Source: Klebsormidium nitens (lineage: Eukaryota; Streptophyta; Klebsormidiophyceae; Klebsormidiales; Klebsormidiaceae). Taken from it: 59,215 nucleotides of DNA. This document shows, one piece after another, positions 12,801-25,000 of the stretch (the stretch's first letter is position 1; every line of letters starts with the position of its first letter). The position numbers and the translations under genes are program-made. The stretch spans positions 1 to 59,215 of the forward strand of contig DF237494.1 in assembly GCA_000708835.1 (NCBI GenBank), given 5' to 3'. The notes under the pieces were generated by a model. That model was not told the DNA's origin. It did not search any database and saw only the letters and a list, made by a program, of their open reading frames with translations.

Positions 12801-15800
12801 GATAAGCTGCCGTCGGTGACGTAATGCAGAGGAAACATGGCTTCTCGCTACTTCATCTCGTACCAGCAGCTGTCCCGGTTTGAAGCTTTTGCCGTTTAAT
12901 CGTTCGACCCGACGAGCCATTTGTGCATATGCTGCAGTTCCGCACTGGAGACGGCCGCCCGGCAGCGCGAGGAGCGGCTGCAGGAGATGTTGCAGCAGAG
13001 CATGACGCAGATTGCGGAGGCGCGCCAGGAACTCGCCGACAGAGACGACAAGGTCGCCCAGGTGACGCCCGCACCCAGCTCACGAGTCCTTTTCTTCCCC
13101 TGGTCCATCTGCATAAGTGTACCGGGGACTCGTTCCTTCAAAACCGCATCCGTTCAAGTGCCCGCTGCACCTTCTATCCCGAAACTGTTTGAGCAGACTA
13201 CTAATCCCAATACTTCGATCTGGAGGTTGTTGAGCAAGATGTGGTCGGATTTTGAGCGGGTCTTCTGGACGTGGTTTTGCACGAACCCGGCGTGAACTTT
13301 GAAAGGACAGGAAATCTAATCGAAGAAAGCCATTACTAACAATCCATTTCGGCTAGAAGGTGCTCTTGAACGTCCGCCCTGTTTTGCCACTGGCAGCTGC
13401 AAGCGGCGAGCCTGCGGATGGATGTGCTCCTGGACAACGCCAACGGCAAGCTGCAGATGGCGGAAGATCGCGCCACGGCCGCAGAGGAGCACGTGGAGCG
13501 GGTGCGCGAGCAGCTAGCGCGCTTCAAGGCCAGCGCAGCGCAGCGGGAGAAAGAGATCCAGGACTCAGCTGCAGAGGACAGAGACGAGGCGGAGCGGCTG
13601 TGGCAGGAGAAGGTCCAAGCGGCGGAGAAGGTAAGAACAACCTGCGTTCAAGATGACTGGTGTCGATGCGCATTTTGTCACGTGGTGTTGGCCGAGAAAC
13701 AACAACAAACAACAGAAATAGATTCTTCTGTTGTGACGATAGGAGCGTAACTGCAGGTTTCTGGTCGGGTATCACGCATCAGTAGAAGCTTGGGTGGTGC
13801 TAAACTTTGAAGTCTCTGATAGGTTCGTGGGAGAGAAACGTACTAGTGCTTTTAAAAAGCTCTGCTCTTCGAAACGACTTTACAAAGTGGTCTCGTAGGT
13901 TCTGCTCTATGCACTTGGGCGACTTCTGACTAGCTGCATTCGTTTTGCAGGCTTGGCAAGCCCAGCTGGCCCAGCGGTCAGCCATTGTGGAACAGCTGCA
14001 GCAGCAACTGGCAGCGGCCAAGGACGAGAATGAATCCATGCGCGCTGTCCTGAACGACCTCAGGTGCGTGCTTTCTGTTTCAAATCCGGGGAAGGAGAGG
14101 ATAAAATGTCTCTGCTTGGATGACTCGTGCGAATACAACGTTGTCATGAGAGCTGTAGTGTTCATCTTCATCAAAGCCGTACTGGCCTGTCAGTTTCAAC
14201 TTCGTACCTGTCTGCTTACGCCTGTTCTTTCTTCCAGGGCGCGGCTGGAAATCGAAGAGGAACGGCGAAAGGCGGCCGAGCGCGACGTGGAAGCATTGGC
14301 CCCGTCTCAGGTGGGGCCCTCATTGCTACGCTGTAGACCGCCATCAAGTATGCGGTGTCTGGCTCAAATCGACGCTCTGCTCATTGTTTCCCTGTTCGTA
14401 CCTGCAATGCAGTTGCCAGCTGCTTAGATAGTGACACCCACATCCACACGTTCGAAAATTCTCCTCGTCTGTCAATTCTTTTTTGACGCGACCCCAAATC
14501 TCGTCAGAGTTGTATTGTGTAAACTTTGTGCTCGCGTTGACACTGCGATGCCTGGAAGCGTTGTCAGGCCGTGGGGTTGACACGCTCTACTTCCGGCCTC
14601 CGTGGTTGCAGGGGGCCGCTGAGCGAGTCGCGCAGTTGGAGGAGGAGGTGGGTCACCTTCAGGCGGAGTGCCTCGCGCTCAAGCAGGAGGCGCAAGGGAG
14701 CCCCTCCCAGGGCGCAGACTCCGACCAGGTGAAGGACCTCTCCACCCGAAGACCTGTTAGGAACGTCGGGTCAATGCGCGCATTTCGACAGGTGCTACAA
14801 CTCTAGCCTTTGTCGGCGCTCGGATATGCACTTGACGTCCGCTACGTGGTTGCTATGGCAGAGTCTCTGGCGTACGTCGTTTGCAGTGAGTAGCCCGGTA
14901 AGGAAGACATTATGAAAGAAAGATGAGTTTTTTCTCTAAGAGAGTGATGCGCCGTATTACAGGCCGTCCAGATGGAGGGCCAGCTGCTGGAGGTGACGGA
15001 GCAGAACCGGCTGTTGCAGAAGAAGCTGCGCAAGGCGGAGGACATGCTTGAGCGCTCCAAGGTGAGACACCGGCATTGGCGGTCCCCTAAACTGATTATT
15101 ATACTTCGCTCTCCTTTCAGGCTTTGTGCTGTTGCCAATTCTGCGAAAACAGAGCAGACGGCCACGCCCTCCATCTCGGCGACAAGAGAAGGTTTAAATG
15201 CAAGGTCGAGACTGGTGCATTCTGATCAAGGTGCCAAGTGTGTTTTATAGGCCTGGAAGGAGGAGGTCCGGCGGCAACGAGAGGACGAGGCGAAGGCCAA
15301 AGCGGAGCTTGCAAGGCTGCAGGTGAGGTCACCTTCCAGGATATATACAAATCGCTCGCTTTTGGGAGCCCCGCAGGAGAGATATGCCTGATCAATCTTG
15401 GTCCAAGGTGTTTCAAAGACACTGTGTCCAGCAATCTGGATATACAGGAGTCTGCAGAGCTTGTCATGTATCATGAAGGATAAGTAACAGCACGACGACA
15501 ACGGTTGCGGCAGCTACCTCTTTGCCAAGCCCGTTTTTGCAGATCTGCTGACAACTTTTGCGAGGCTCCATGGCTCATTTGGTCTGCAATGTCCTTTCAG
15601 GCAAGCGTGGAGCGGCAGGAGGCGGAACGGATGCAGCTTGCGGCGGAGCTGGCCGCTGCTAACGCTCAGAACGCCAAGGTACACCCAGACGCAAACCGAA
15701 GCAAAGCTTCTCTGACGCCATCGTCACGATTGGGAAGAAGCAAGCGCTACGTCTCTTCGTATCTGCCGCCTTCAAGGGGGCAATACGAACCCCTGTCAAC

Positions 15801-17137
15801 AAAACGTTTCGACAGCGCTTCTTTCGGACTTTCCGGTGATGATGCCAGGCTCTCATCCAAGCCGTGCAATGTAATGTGACGCAGGCCCCGACTCGGGAGA
15901 GGGGTCAGTTCGCCGCGGCAGCGCAGGCGTCCAGCGAGGCAGCCTTCCAAGTGAAGGCCCGGGTGCTGCTGGAGGAGCGAAGGGACTTCAAGGAAAAGGT
16001 GGGCATCAATCAATCTTCTGCACCAGCGTCTTGCAGCGACTCCAAGGCGGCTTTGCTTGTCATCAACGGACGCCTCGCGACAGATTGTGCGTTGCAGCAA
16101 GTTCCGTGTTCACGGGTACGGCATCCCTGCATCTCCTTTCCGATCACTTGCAACCATCACAGAGCATGTTTACCAACGTGCCAGCAGCGATAGCGGTCTG
16201 CAGCTTTGCGGGTGCCTTCTCTGACCCGCGAACGCGACGGCTGATGGCTCTCTTGACATGCACATCCTCCGACATGCAGTGCCACAGCCTCGAGGGCCGC
16301 CTGAAGGAGCTCCGGACGCTGGTCGACCGGAACGGCGGAAAGGTTACGGACTTCGACAAGTATGCTGCGCTCAAAGATTTGGAGTATAGGGTCGCCACGG
16401 GCAGGGCGGCAGCGGACAAACTCAAAGCGCAGGTGAGCGTCTTCCATTGCAGCCTGGCCCTGCGCGGCGCCCTGTTCAAACGCCCTCGAGTGACGAGAGG
16501 GAGGCTTTATCACCACTCCAGAGTTGTTTTGCGGAGGAAGGACCTCCAGATTGTTGCCTAGGTGCAACACATCACCAGCACGGAACTGGGACGGTTTGAT
16601 CCGAAGTCCTCTTCTTGCGAGCGTTCGCGTGATGACGCAAAGTCTTTCTTGCAGGTCGCTCAACTGGAGGGGCAACTGAAGAAAACACAATCGGAGAAGA
16701 GCCAGCTGCAGGGCAAGGTGAGCGCGACCTCTCAAACCATCCTTCGCACAGCCGGAGACGTCTGTGGATCTTTGATCACGTCCGATCATGACGTAGGGTT
16801 CAAGATGAGCATAATCGTTGTCGCTTTCGAAATCGTGAACCGAGTGCTTTGTGTGCAGCTTCAGGAGGTGACGTTCAAAAATTGTGCGCTCCTGCGCTCC
16901 GAGTCGCTGCACCAGCTGCATGCCGCCAGCCCCAAAAAGCCGTCCCCCGGGGACGGAAGCGCTGCACGGCCCCCTCTCGCGGAAAGGAACAAGGGCTTAC
17001 TTGTAACGTCTGGCGACAGCAATACCCCAGTCAAAAAATCGGCTTTGTCAGGGCACCTTTCTTTGACGAAGGCCACGCCTCCTTCACTTTCGCGCCAATC
17101 GACAAGGAAAGAGAAGGAGAACAACGCCTTGTTGTAG
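819..17137 (+). CDS. Giant kinesin-7 (CENP-E-like) motor protein
   Basis: An N-terminal plus-end-type microtubule motor with a very long coiled-coil tail, about 2314 aa. Exons: 819-963, 1117-1206, 1355-1473, 1740-1853, 2046-2127, 2261-2328, 2514-2597, 2744-2889, 3197-3299, 3549-3629, 3853-3981, 4224-4400, 4589-4933, 5269-5496, 5852-5962, 6421-8124, 8484-8648, 9009-9398, 9819-10016, 10302-10523, 10805-11122, 11362-11436, 11693-11797, 12079-12189, 12499-12614, 12938-13061, 13397-13630, 13951-14063, 14238-14310, 14612-14728, 14963-15061, 15251-15322, 15601-15678, 15885-15998, 16280-16432, 16655-16717, 16859-17137. The motor (about residues 1-340) shows P-loop GQTSSGKT at 85-92, switch I NQASSRSH ending at 201 and switch II DLAGSE at 238-243. 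The neck [12 protein letters not shown] is typical of kinesin-7. Residues from about 345 on are Glu/Lys/Ala/Leu heptad-like coiled coil, interrupted by a Pro/Ser/Arg-rich stretch at about 447-561. The tail ends basic and Ser/Thr-rich. In animals CENP-E moves chromosomes at kinetochores; plant kinesin-7s also serve the phragmoplast, so the exact role is open. The intron after 12614 is GC-AG. Family call is firm; some tail exon edges are less certain. Confidence 0.92.
1487..1630. repeat. 72-bp tandem duplication in kinesin intron 3
   Basis: Two adjacent 72-bp copies, 1487-1558 and 1559-1630, differ at only about four positions, so the duplication is recent. It lies wholly inside the intron between exons 3 and 4. 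Confidence 0.93.
11521..11614. repeat. 47-bp tandem duplication in kinesin intron
   Basis: Two adjacent copies of a 47-bp unit beginning CGAATGGTCTTGGTCTGAC, at 11521-11567 and 11568-11614, with a few substitutions. They lie in the intron between the exons ending at 11436 and starting at 11693. Confidence 0.9.
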
Positions 17138-17942
17138 GATTCGCAGTCTCAAAGAGCTAGGAGGGACACACATGGACCAGCAAAGCATCATGTCGACGTT
17201 TTCTTTTGCTGGAAGCTATTATAGATGATGCTTTTGCTGTGATTCGTCAGTTCAGCATTCCTGGCTTTCTAAGTGCAGCTTCACACGGCTTCATGCTGAC
17301 ACCGAGGAAGTAAGCTTGGACATCATGAAAACCGGCCGCGTCGAATTGCAAAAAGAAAATCATTTTATGGTGATGCGAGCTGTCACAGACAGCCATCAAT
17401 AGTATCACTGAGTGTGTTGCAGATCGTCTCTTTTGAAGTGCAAGTCATTTCGAATTCATTCAATGATATGTAAATTATAATGATGATGGCACACACATGT
17501 TCGACCGTCACAGAACATGGATCCGCGCAATCAACGATGCGCATGTTAAACTATGCAATCTCAACAGGTTTTTCCATCGAATTGGAAAAAGCTTTTTATA
17601 GCTTTTAGTTGTATGATGCATGCCCGGGATGCGGCCAGGACCGGATCCTCCCGGTGAAAGAAGTGGTAACTGGCGGTGACCACGCAAACCTCAGTGCAAA
17701 TTATGGGGGGTGGCAAGCCAGCATTGCAGCCGCCCACTTGAATGTTCCTATGAAACACACAACTCGTAAGCTGAGATCTCTAACTCTTCAACCTCACACA
17801 TGCAACCCCAACTCCTGATCAGGCACACCTTCACTATCAGGCGCGAAGCAATTCGACCAGTAGGAGTTCATGCCTAACCTGCCAAGTCCATATGGCCATT
17901 CATGAAATGAGCCGCTAGCTGGACGACTTGCTGTTCCTTGCT
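17138..17942. other. Convergent gap, kinesin / coiled-coil gene
   Basis: The two flanking genes end towards each other here. I see no coding exon. The stretch probably holds both 3' untranslated regions and poly(A) sites. Confidence 0.5.
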
Positions 17943-20900
17943 CTACCGCATGACCAAGCTTCTCTTGGAGGTCGACTCCTGGCCCTGATCGCCACACTGC
18001 CGGTGCACGCAGCTTCCCCGGGACTTCTCAACCCGGCTCCGCCTGTTGCCGTCCCCGACAGGGAAAGCATTGCAAGCCAGATCTTTCAAACCCTGTGAAG
18101 GACCTATCCAGATTGCTGCACACGATCTTCTCAGGGGGCTCGTTGGGGCCGACTTGCTGCCGGTCACATCGGGCCCCCTTGCAGCATGGTCCAACCCCGA
18201 GTTTAACTTCCCTACCTTCGCTTCTAGCGGCGAGACACTGCCTCTGACTATTCTCCTCACAAGTCCTCCAAACTCGTTTGACTGCACCTTGTTTGCGGTC
18301 GATCGAGGAGTCTTGTTTGGGCTCCTAGCCGGTTTCCTGTCCAAGACCGCGCTCGGACCGCTCAACTCCCGCCGGAACGGCACCTGCTGCACCTTGCCCC
18401 AGAAAGCCGCTGGCTGCAACTCGCTGCCGTCCTGCGCTTCCAGTGGCGGAGCAAACTCAAACGACCGTCGTACGCCGCCCAAGTCGTCCTCCTGCTGTTC
18501 ACGGCCCGCTGGCCGCTGCTGCACGCCTGGCGAGCTACTTCTCTCAGGAGTCCCGCTGTCCCCCGTTGCTCGCAGATGGCTCCGGGGCATGCCCCCCACA
18601 CTCAGGTCCGACCAGCTACTGCTCTTGCTCAGCGGTGGGGTGTCTCCACCATTCGGAACCTCGCCTCCCTTTTCCCCATGATCATTCCCAAAGCTCCCCG
18701 AGTGCTTGCTGAACGCTCTGGGCGACCCAGGCAAGCTGGCTGCTTTGCCTGCGGCATCGGGTTTGCAGTCTCCGTCATGCACTGGGTCCTTCTCCATGCC
18801 TGCTTGTGACCTCCCTGCCGCTTTGGCCCCCCAGGCATCAGTGGGCGGGCCAGAGTCTGCATGTTGCTGAAGGATTGACAGGAAGTCAGGGAGGTCGACG
18901 TCGGCGTGCTCGCACAGCTGGCGCACCTGCTCGTGCTCTGCAGCGGCGTGGCGTGCCCACGCCTGCCACCGCGCGTCGCAATCGGCATGTGCAGCCTGAA
19001 AAGAGTTTTACATTCTATTTTAGGGTCCTAGGATGGTCACATTCTCGGCGCTTTGCCTCAGCTTTTGTGTAATGTCACTGACCTCAGCCAGAAGAACTGG
19101 AAACCCCGTCACCAACGGTCCAAAGCAGCGTCTGCAGTGCACCCTAACCGTCCAACCTTTGTACATACAGCCATACCCAACTGACAAGAGCTACAAACGC
19201 ATTCCACCTCATCTGGGTGTCCTTCCTTACTGAACTGGACAGAACCGCTAGGCGAGAGCGATGAATGTGAGCCTTCAGATGCAGACTGCGGGCAATGAAA
19301 TCTGCAAACGACCCTTTCAAACAAAGGGCAGGTGCCAGGAAGCATTGAAAAAGGATGCAGGCACTGACTTCCAACCAGAAGGACGCAACTCTGGAAGGGC
19401 AAGTCCAGAGACTTTTAAGGACAGCTCTCCTGCCCCCCAGTCTCTTGGATCTACAAGTTTCCCAGTGATCAGAGTATTGAGAGCGCATCGGGAGCGGGGG
19501 CTGACCTTGAGCTGCTGGCGCTGCAGTCGGTGCTGGTGCTGCAGCTGCTGGCATCGAAGAAGGGTGCGCTCCATCCAGCGCTGCGTGAGCGCGAGCGCCA
19601 TCTCGGCTGCCTCGCGCCGGCCCTGCTCCTCCTCCAGCACCGCCAGCACCTCCCACTCACACGACAACTGCTGCAGCAACTGCAGAAAGCGACCAGGGGG
19701 GGCCTTCAGGGCGCGCTGAAAGGTTCACAGGACACAATAAAGCAGAGGAGCACTGCAAGAATTGTTCAGATCCACCCCAACAGACAAGAAAACAAGGTAA
19801 GAGATAAGATTTAGGCCGGGAACAGAGTTATATCAAACCAGACTTCTAACCAAGCTCTTTCGCCACTACCAGAGCAGCCAGGAAGATCACACAGGCCACC
19901 CTGAAGAAGGACCTCTCCACCACATGCGGGAAAGAGGCCTGGGCCTCAAGCCGCCATAAGTGGGATCTCATAAGTGGGATCTTAGAAACGCGTTGAATCA
20001 GTGAGAAGGACCTAACAATCAGCAGCTGAGCAAGGTGACAGTTGTGCAAGGAACATGGTACAAACTGATCTGCTTGACATGCATGTTTGACCACACACTC
20101 CGCTCAGCACCTCCTGCCGCATGCCCAGCTTCGTTGCTTGTCCGTCTGACAAGCACATACTAGCAGCTTGCCCCAGCCCACAAGCGCAATGTCGTAGATG
20201 GCCGCTCGGGGCAAGCGCTTTCTTATACTACCTTTTTGAGGGCACTTTTGCCCAGTGGGCACTAGAAGCGGCTTCAACCCAAGGGCATCGCAAGCAGGCA
20301 GCTTGTGTGCCTAGTATGGCTCACCTTGTGGTGGTCCCCCCGCCGCGTGAGCATCTCCTTGCGCAGCTCCTCCCGGCTCTTGTCCAGGGCACACTGCAAC
20401 GCCTGCCCATGAGCAGGGCAAAACCACGTCAGGGTACAGATCAGGCTACTGCAAGCCCCCCAGCCCTGCAACTTTACCCAGGCTTAAGCCTACGAATTCT
20501 CCGCCCCCAGGCCACCAGCCCACCAAGTCCCTGAAGGGAGAAACCTGTCCACCCCTGGAATGACTTTGCTGCCAACGCAAGGAGGGGCTAAGCAAGATGA
20601 GGCACGCCATAGGGACTTGGGAACCCAGTTTCTGAGGACAATGGCACAGGGCAGCCTTTGGACGGGCGTCCCTTATCAGCAAACGCTCACAATCCTACAA
20701 AAGATGCCCTTGAAAAAGCTAACACCTTTGACGGAGTTGATTGCGTTTGGGGTGAGGTGCTCCATTCCTTACCGACTGCCAATATATACCATAAAGGCCC
20801 ATTGAGGTTGAATCTTTTAACCCCAGATGGAGGAGAAGCATCACAGGCAAGCGGCATCTCAGACACACTTGCATTTCAAGGGCCTTTGCATAGGCATATC

Positions 20901-21775
20901 CTTGAAGGGCTGGGCTTTCTAGCCTGGTAAACTGTTAGAAGAATTGGGTAAAAGTTTTACACCAATTTCCACAGAAAATGAGCCAATCTGCTCGAGCGCC
21001 CACCTTGACTCCCTCCTCCGCAACGCCCCGCGCCTGCCTCTCCTTCTCGATGCTCGACCACGCAAGCGCCAACTCCTCCCTCTGCCGCCCTACAACCGCC
21101 TGCAGGCTGTCAATGCAGCTGGTCTTGGCCGCCAGTGCTGCCTGGAACATGCCACACACCGTGCTCAGGTCACCCGCCTGCAAGGACACAGGCCCCTTTG
21201 CGGAACCCATGTCGGCACACAAGGGACCGTGTGCCTAAACAAATCGAGAGCGCCAGAACCCGCTGCAATTCGCCTCGTCCCCCAACCAGGAAGCCCATCA
21301 AGCGGCCATGTCAACGCTTGCACATTACCCAGTGCCCAGATCATTCAGCTAGCAGCATTTTGCGTCCTCAGCTCGTTCAAACAATGTGCTGCTCGAACAC
21401 TTTGAAGTTTGACGCAGACCCGTTCTGAACTCTAGAAAAGGGAGGACCTATGACCAGCCACCATGACTCGGTTGCCTCTGATTAGGTACCTATCTTGGTA
21501 TATCCAGCTAGCTCAATGTACAATACCCTATACCTGCCTAGCTCGCAAGACTTTTGAATTTCAGACTTGGAGAAGGTGGCGCACATGCATGGTGCATAAT
21601 TGCTTGAATTCATACAGCAATAAATGCATTGCTCCACCTCAGGGTTCTCGCCGCTCAAGTATTTCGACGCGGAGCTTTCGAATCGATTGACGAAATCTTG
21701 GCATTGAACATCGTGTCGATCCCGGAAGATCCAGTTGAGCTCCGGAAATATGACCGTTAATATCTGCGATGGCAT
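17943..21775 (-). CDS. Unrecognised coiled-coil protein with Ser/Pro-rich tail
   Basis: I do not recognise this family. The model has five exons read right to left: 21775-21638, 21177-21004, 20393-20325, 19715-19506 and 18995-17943. All introns are phase 0 and the product is about 547 aa. It starts MPSQILTVIFPELNWIF (ATG at 21775, context CACCATGCC) and ends at a stop at 17943. About residues 47-260 are Glu/Gln/Arg/Leu-rich and likely coiled coil, for example ALAWSSIEKERQAR and LLQQLSCEWEVLAVLEEEQG. The last exon is low complexity and Ser/Pro-rich, with several proline-directed sites (SAPTSPLRRS, ARSPNKTPRS), which suggests phosphoregulation. A cytoskeletal or scaffold role is possible but only an inference. 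The first exon is the least certain; extra exons in the longer introns cannot be excluded. Confidence 0.6.
19955..19982. repeat. 14-bp direct repeat in an intron
   Basis: CATAAGTGGGATCT occurs twice head to tail at 19955-19968 and 19969-19982, inside an intron of the coiled-coil gene. Confidence 0.85.
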
Positions 21776-22085
21776 GGTGACATGTCGCATGCGCGTGTAC
21801 GGTACGTGGACCGGATATTAGGGCTTTAGGTAAAATCCAAAAAACCCTAAAAACCTAACAATACCGTATATGTCACGGCAGTTTGGAAATTCATAGTTTG
21901 CACTGTTTAGGGTTTGTCTCACCAATTCTGAGGAGGTCAACCCTGACTCAAGATCTCTGATTTGTTCGCGAAATGGAGCCATGGGGGCCGCCTTTCCCAT
22001 GACTAGAGCTCACCCGCTCATCCTTCCTAGCTTGAGCTGCCAGCTTGAGCTTGATCTTCTAGCGGCTCAACACTGATAGGTCAAG
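21776..22085. promoter_or_regulatory. Short divergent promoter with two telo-boxes
   Basis: Only 310 bp separate the start codons of the minus-strand coiled-coil gene and the plus-strand MATE gene. The gap holds two plant telo-boxes: AAACCCTAA at 21842-21850 and its reverse complement TTAGGGTTT at 21907-21915. Telo-boxes are known in plant promoters of housekeeping and growth-related genes, often next to other elements. That they act here is an inference. Confidence 0.6.
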
Positions 22086-25000
22086 ATGGAGCAACCACTG
22101 CTGCCTGGCGAGGGGGTGACCGGTTCTCTGCGGAGTCAAAATGGGGTCTGCGCACCGTATGATCCCGGGCCAGGGTTGCCGCCAGGGGCAATCGGCCCCG
22201 CACTGCCGGGCACCCCTTGTGCAGATTCCAGAGAACAGTCAGACGAAGAGGCTGCGGCAGACGAGCCGCTGCATAAACTCTCGGGCATGCAGCAAGTCCG
22301 ACGAGAAGCGCACAAGCAGTGGCGGCTTGCGCTGCCCATCTGCACGATGAATGTTTTCAACGTCCTCCTGGCGATGGTCAGCGTGATCTTCGTGGGGCAT
22401 CTGGGCGCAAAGGAACTTGCGGCGGGGGCGTTGGCGACGGGCGTAGCAAATGTGACGGGCATAGCGGTCCTCGTAAGTGGACGCGGAGGGGTTTTAGACA
22501 CCAACCTGCATAATTCTTGCAGAATAGCACTTTGACATCCATTCGCGATGCACCTGTCACGATTGGTTTACAGATATGCAAACGGCGCCCTCTTGAAATA
22601 ACGTGGAGGTGTGCCGGCAAGCTGTCCGCCTTTAATTCCTGCTCCAGCCACCATTGTATAAACTTTCTTTGAATCCGTGAAGTCCAATCGATATTGATAA
22701 ACATACTCAGTTGCGGCTGAACCGTGTCAACGATAGGCCCCGCCGCTTTTAAATTTGCAGGTGTCGCCCCAACCGGCGCAGTCTTTAGGCTTTCTGCAAG
22801 CCTGGGGAGTCGATAAGGGCATCTATCAGCCCCAATGCTTGACCCCCCCGACTTGCAGAAGGCCGACAAAACGCAATCTGCAAAGGGTTGTGCTTTCCGT
22901 TGATCTTTACGCCCCACCCAACACCAAACTGCGCCCCTCTTTCCTTTTGCCTCGGTGCCCCATCATCCCGCGACCACTGCCCTCTTTACAGGAAGGGCTG
23001 TCAGGGGCAATCGGCACATTCTGCGGCCAGGCGTTTGGGGCGGGCCAGTACATGCAACTGGGCCACGTGTTGCAGCGGGGCTTGATAATTAACACGCTGT
23101 TCTGCATCCCCATTGCCGCACTGTGGATCCATGCGGAGCAGATTCTGCTGCTGTGGGGCCAGAGCCCCAGGCTGGCGGCCATGGCCACACAGTACATGGT
23201 GCGCCTCATCCCGGGGCTGCTCGGCTCCGCGTGGCTCTACCCCACCGCGCAGTTCATCCAGGCGCAGGTGGGCAGTCACGTCAGTCAGCAGCGAGCGATG
23301 AGAAGGTGGTATGGGCCGTCTCGTATGCCTTGCCAATGAATGTCCATGGCACGTCCAGAGGGCACATGTTGACTGTGTTGCGAGCGTATCCGTGCATGGA
23401 GAGGGCAGAAAGTGAGTGTCAATTTGGTAGGAAGAAGTGAGTGCCAGGCGCTCGAGCCCACAATTTTGTTCTTGCTAGGCTACTCACAGAAACAGTACAT
23501 GATCCAAATCTTCCCCCATTTTGTATTCCAGCCATCCTCTCACTGTCGGTTGCCAAGAGTTTGTTCCGCCTCAAAGCCCAGGCCGATCCGAACGGAACGC
23601 TTCTCTTTACAAACTCTTCCGCGAAAGTCCAAACAAAGATAGTGGCAGGATGGGAAAGTCACAGTCTGCTCGGTATCGCTTCTTACTCTCGTTGTCTCGC
23701 TCTCCTCAGGGCATCACTGTGCCCCAGGCGTTGACCTCTGGGGTGACCCTCGCCCTGCACATCCCGTCCTCCTATGTCTTCATCTACGGTCTCAACCTCG
23801 GCTTCACCGGGGCTGCCATCGCCAAGTGAGTGCACCAGCGGATTCTGAAGTTCCTTTCCTTGGTGTGCACGTTTCGATGTCGAAGCTACTTAGTTCCTTG
23901 TACGTTGGCATTCTATTTGGGTTTCTTTGCTGAGGATCAGTCGTTAATTGCAAAATTATTTTGTATTTTCGAGAGGGTTCGTCGCCCAACCAGATCCCCC
24001 TGATCGTTTGCATCCTTGAATGTAAAGTGTCAGTCTGTTCGTTTAAGAACTTGAGAGCATCAGCTCCATGTGTACCCAGCCCCTACAACCCCACATGATT
24101 ACCTTCTGCCCCTTCATTCCTTTCTCCCTCAACACCATTATTGAAGCTCTCCCCATCCTCTGCGCAGCTCTGTCAGCTGTTTCTTTTCGTTTAGCCTCCT
24201 TGTCGCGTACTTGATGTTTGAGCGGTCGGGCATCCTGAAGCGCTGCTGGCCGGGCTGGTCCCTGCTCTGCTTCACGGAGTGGGCGCCCTTCCTCAGCATC
24301 GCCGTGCCGGCATGCCTCATGACCTGGTGAGATAAAACCATCCAGACACAGTGTCTAGCGGCTCTTTAAACCAGCTTGCGCTTGTCAGCTGATTTCCAGT
24401 CTCACCTGCGGTTGCTGACAAGAGACTTCGGCGAGCTTTGGTCCATGACAAAGTGGAAGCGAAGAGATGGACTGTATCGAACGTTTTTAGCTGGTTCGAG
24501 GATGAAAACGTGGCTTTGTTGGCAAGTAGACCGAGATCGGGATTGCTATCAGAACATACATCTGATCAATGCCAAGTTAGATGTGAGGGCGAGATTCTCG
24601 TGTTTTGGCGTCCGTTCCTGATTCGTTGCTTCAAAAGAAATCAGCCGCTTCCATTTATTAACCCTCATGGAACCCAGCAATGTTCGAGATTTCTTTCGAG
24701 TTCTCGTGTTTTGATACTTCAGATGATCGACCTTACTTGTCGAACAAGCTTAATATTGACATGCAAGTTCGTCCGTCGAATTTTTCCTCAACTCTTCAAT
24801 TCGAGTCTCCTCAGAGGAATCGCTGACATCGGAAAGTTGCTAATTGTTCTACAGCAGTCGGGGAGCTTTTCTGAACCATTGCTTGCGTCAATTCCCTGAA
24901 CCATCAGGGAAAGGGCGTTTTTGAAGTGCTGCGGTGCCCGGTAAGCCCCTTGTTTACGACTTGGCCTGTAACATAACGTGGCGGCCCTGTCCTGTCAACC

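Noticed and set aside
21836-21860. Telomere repeat tract
   Set aside because: Only single AAACCCTAA-type units occur, not a tandem array. They fit promoter telo-boxes rather than an interstitial telomere.
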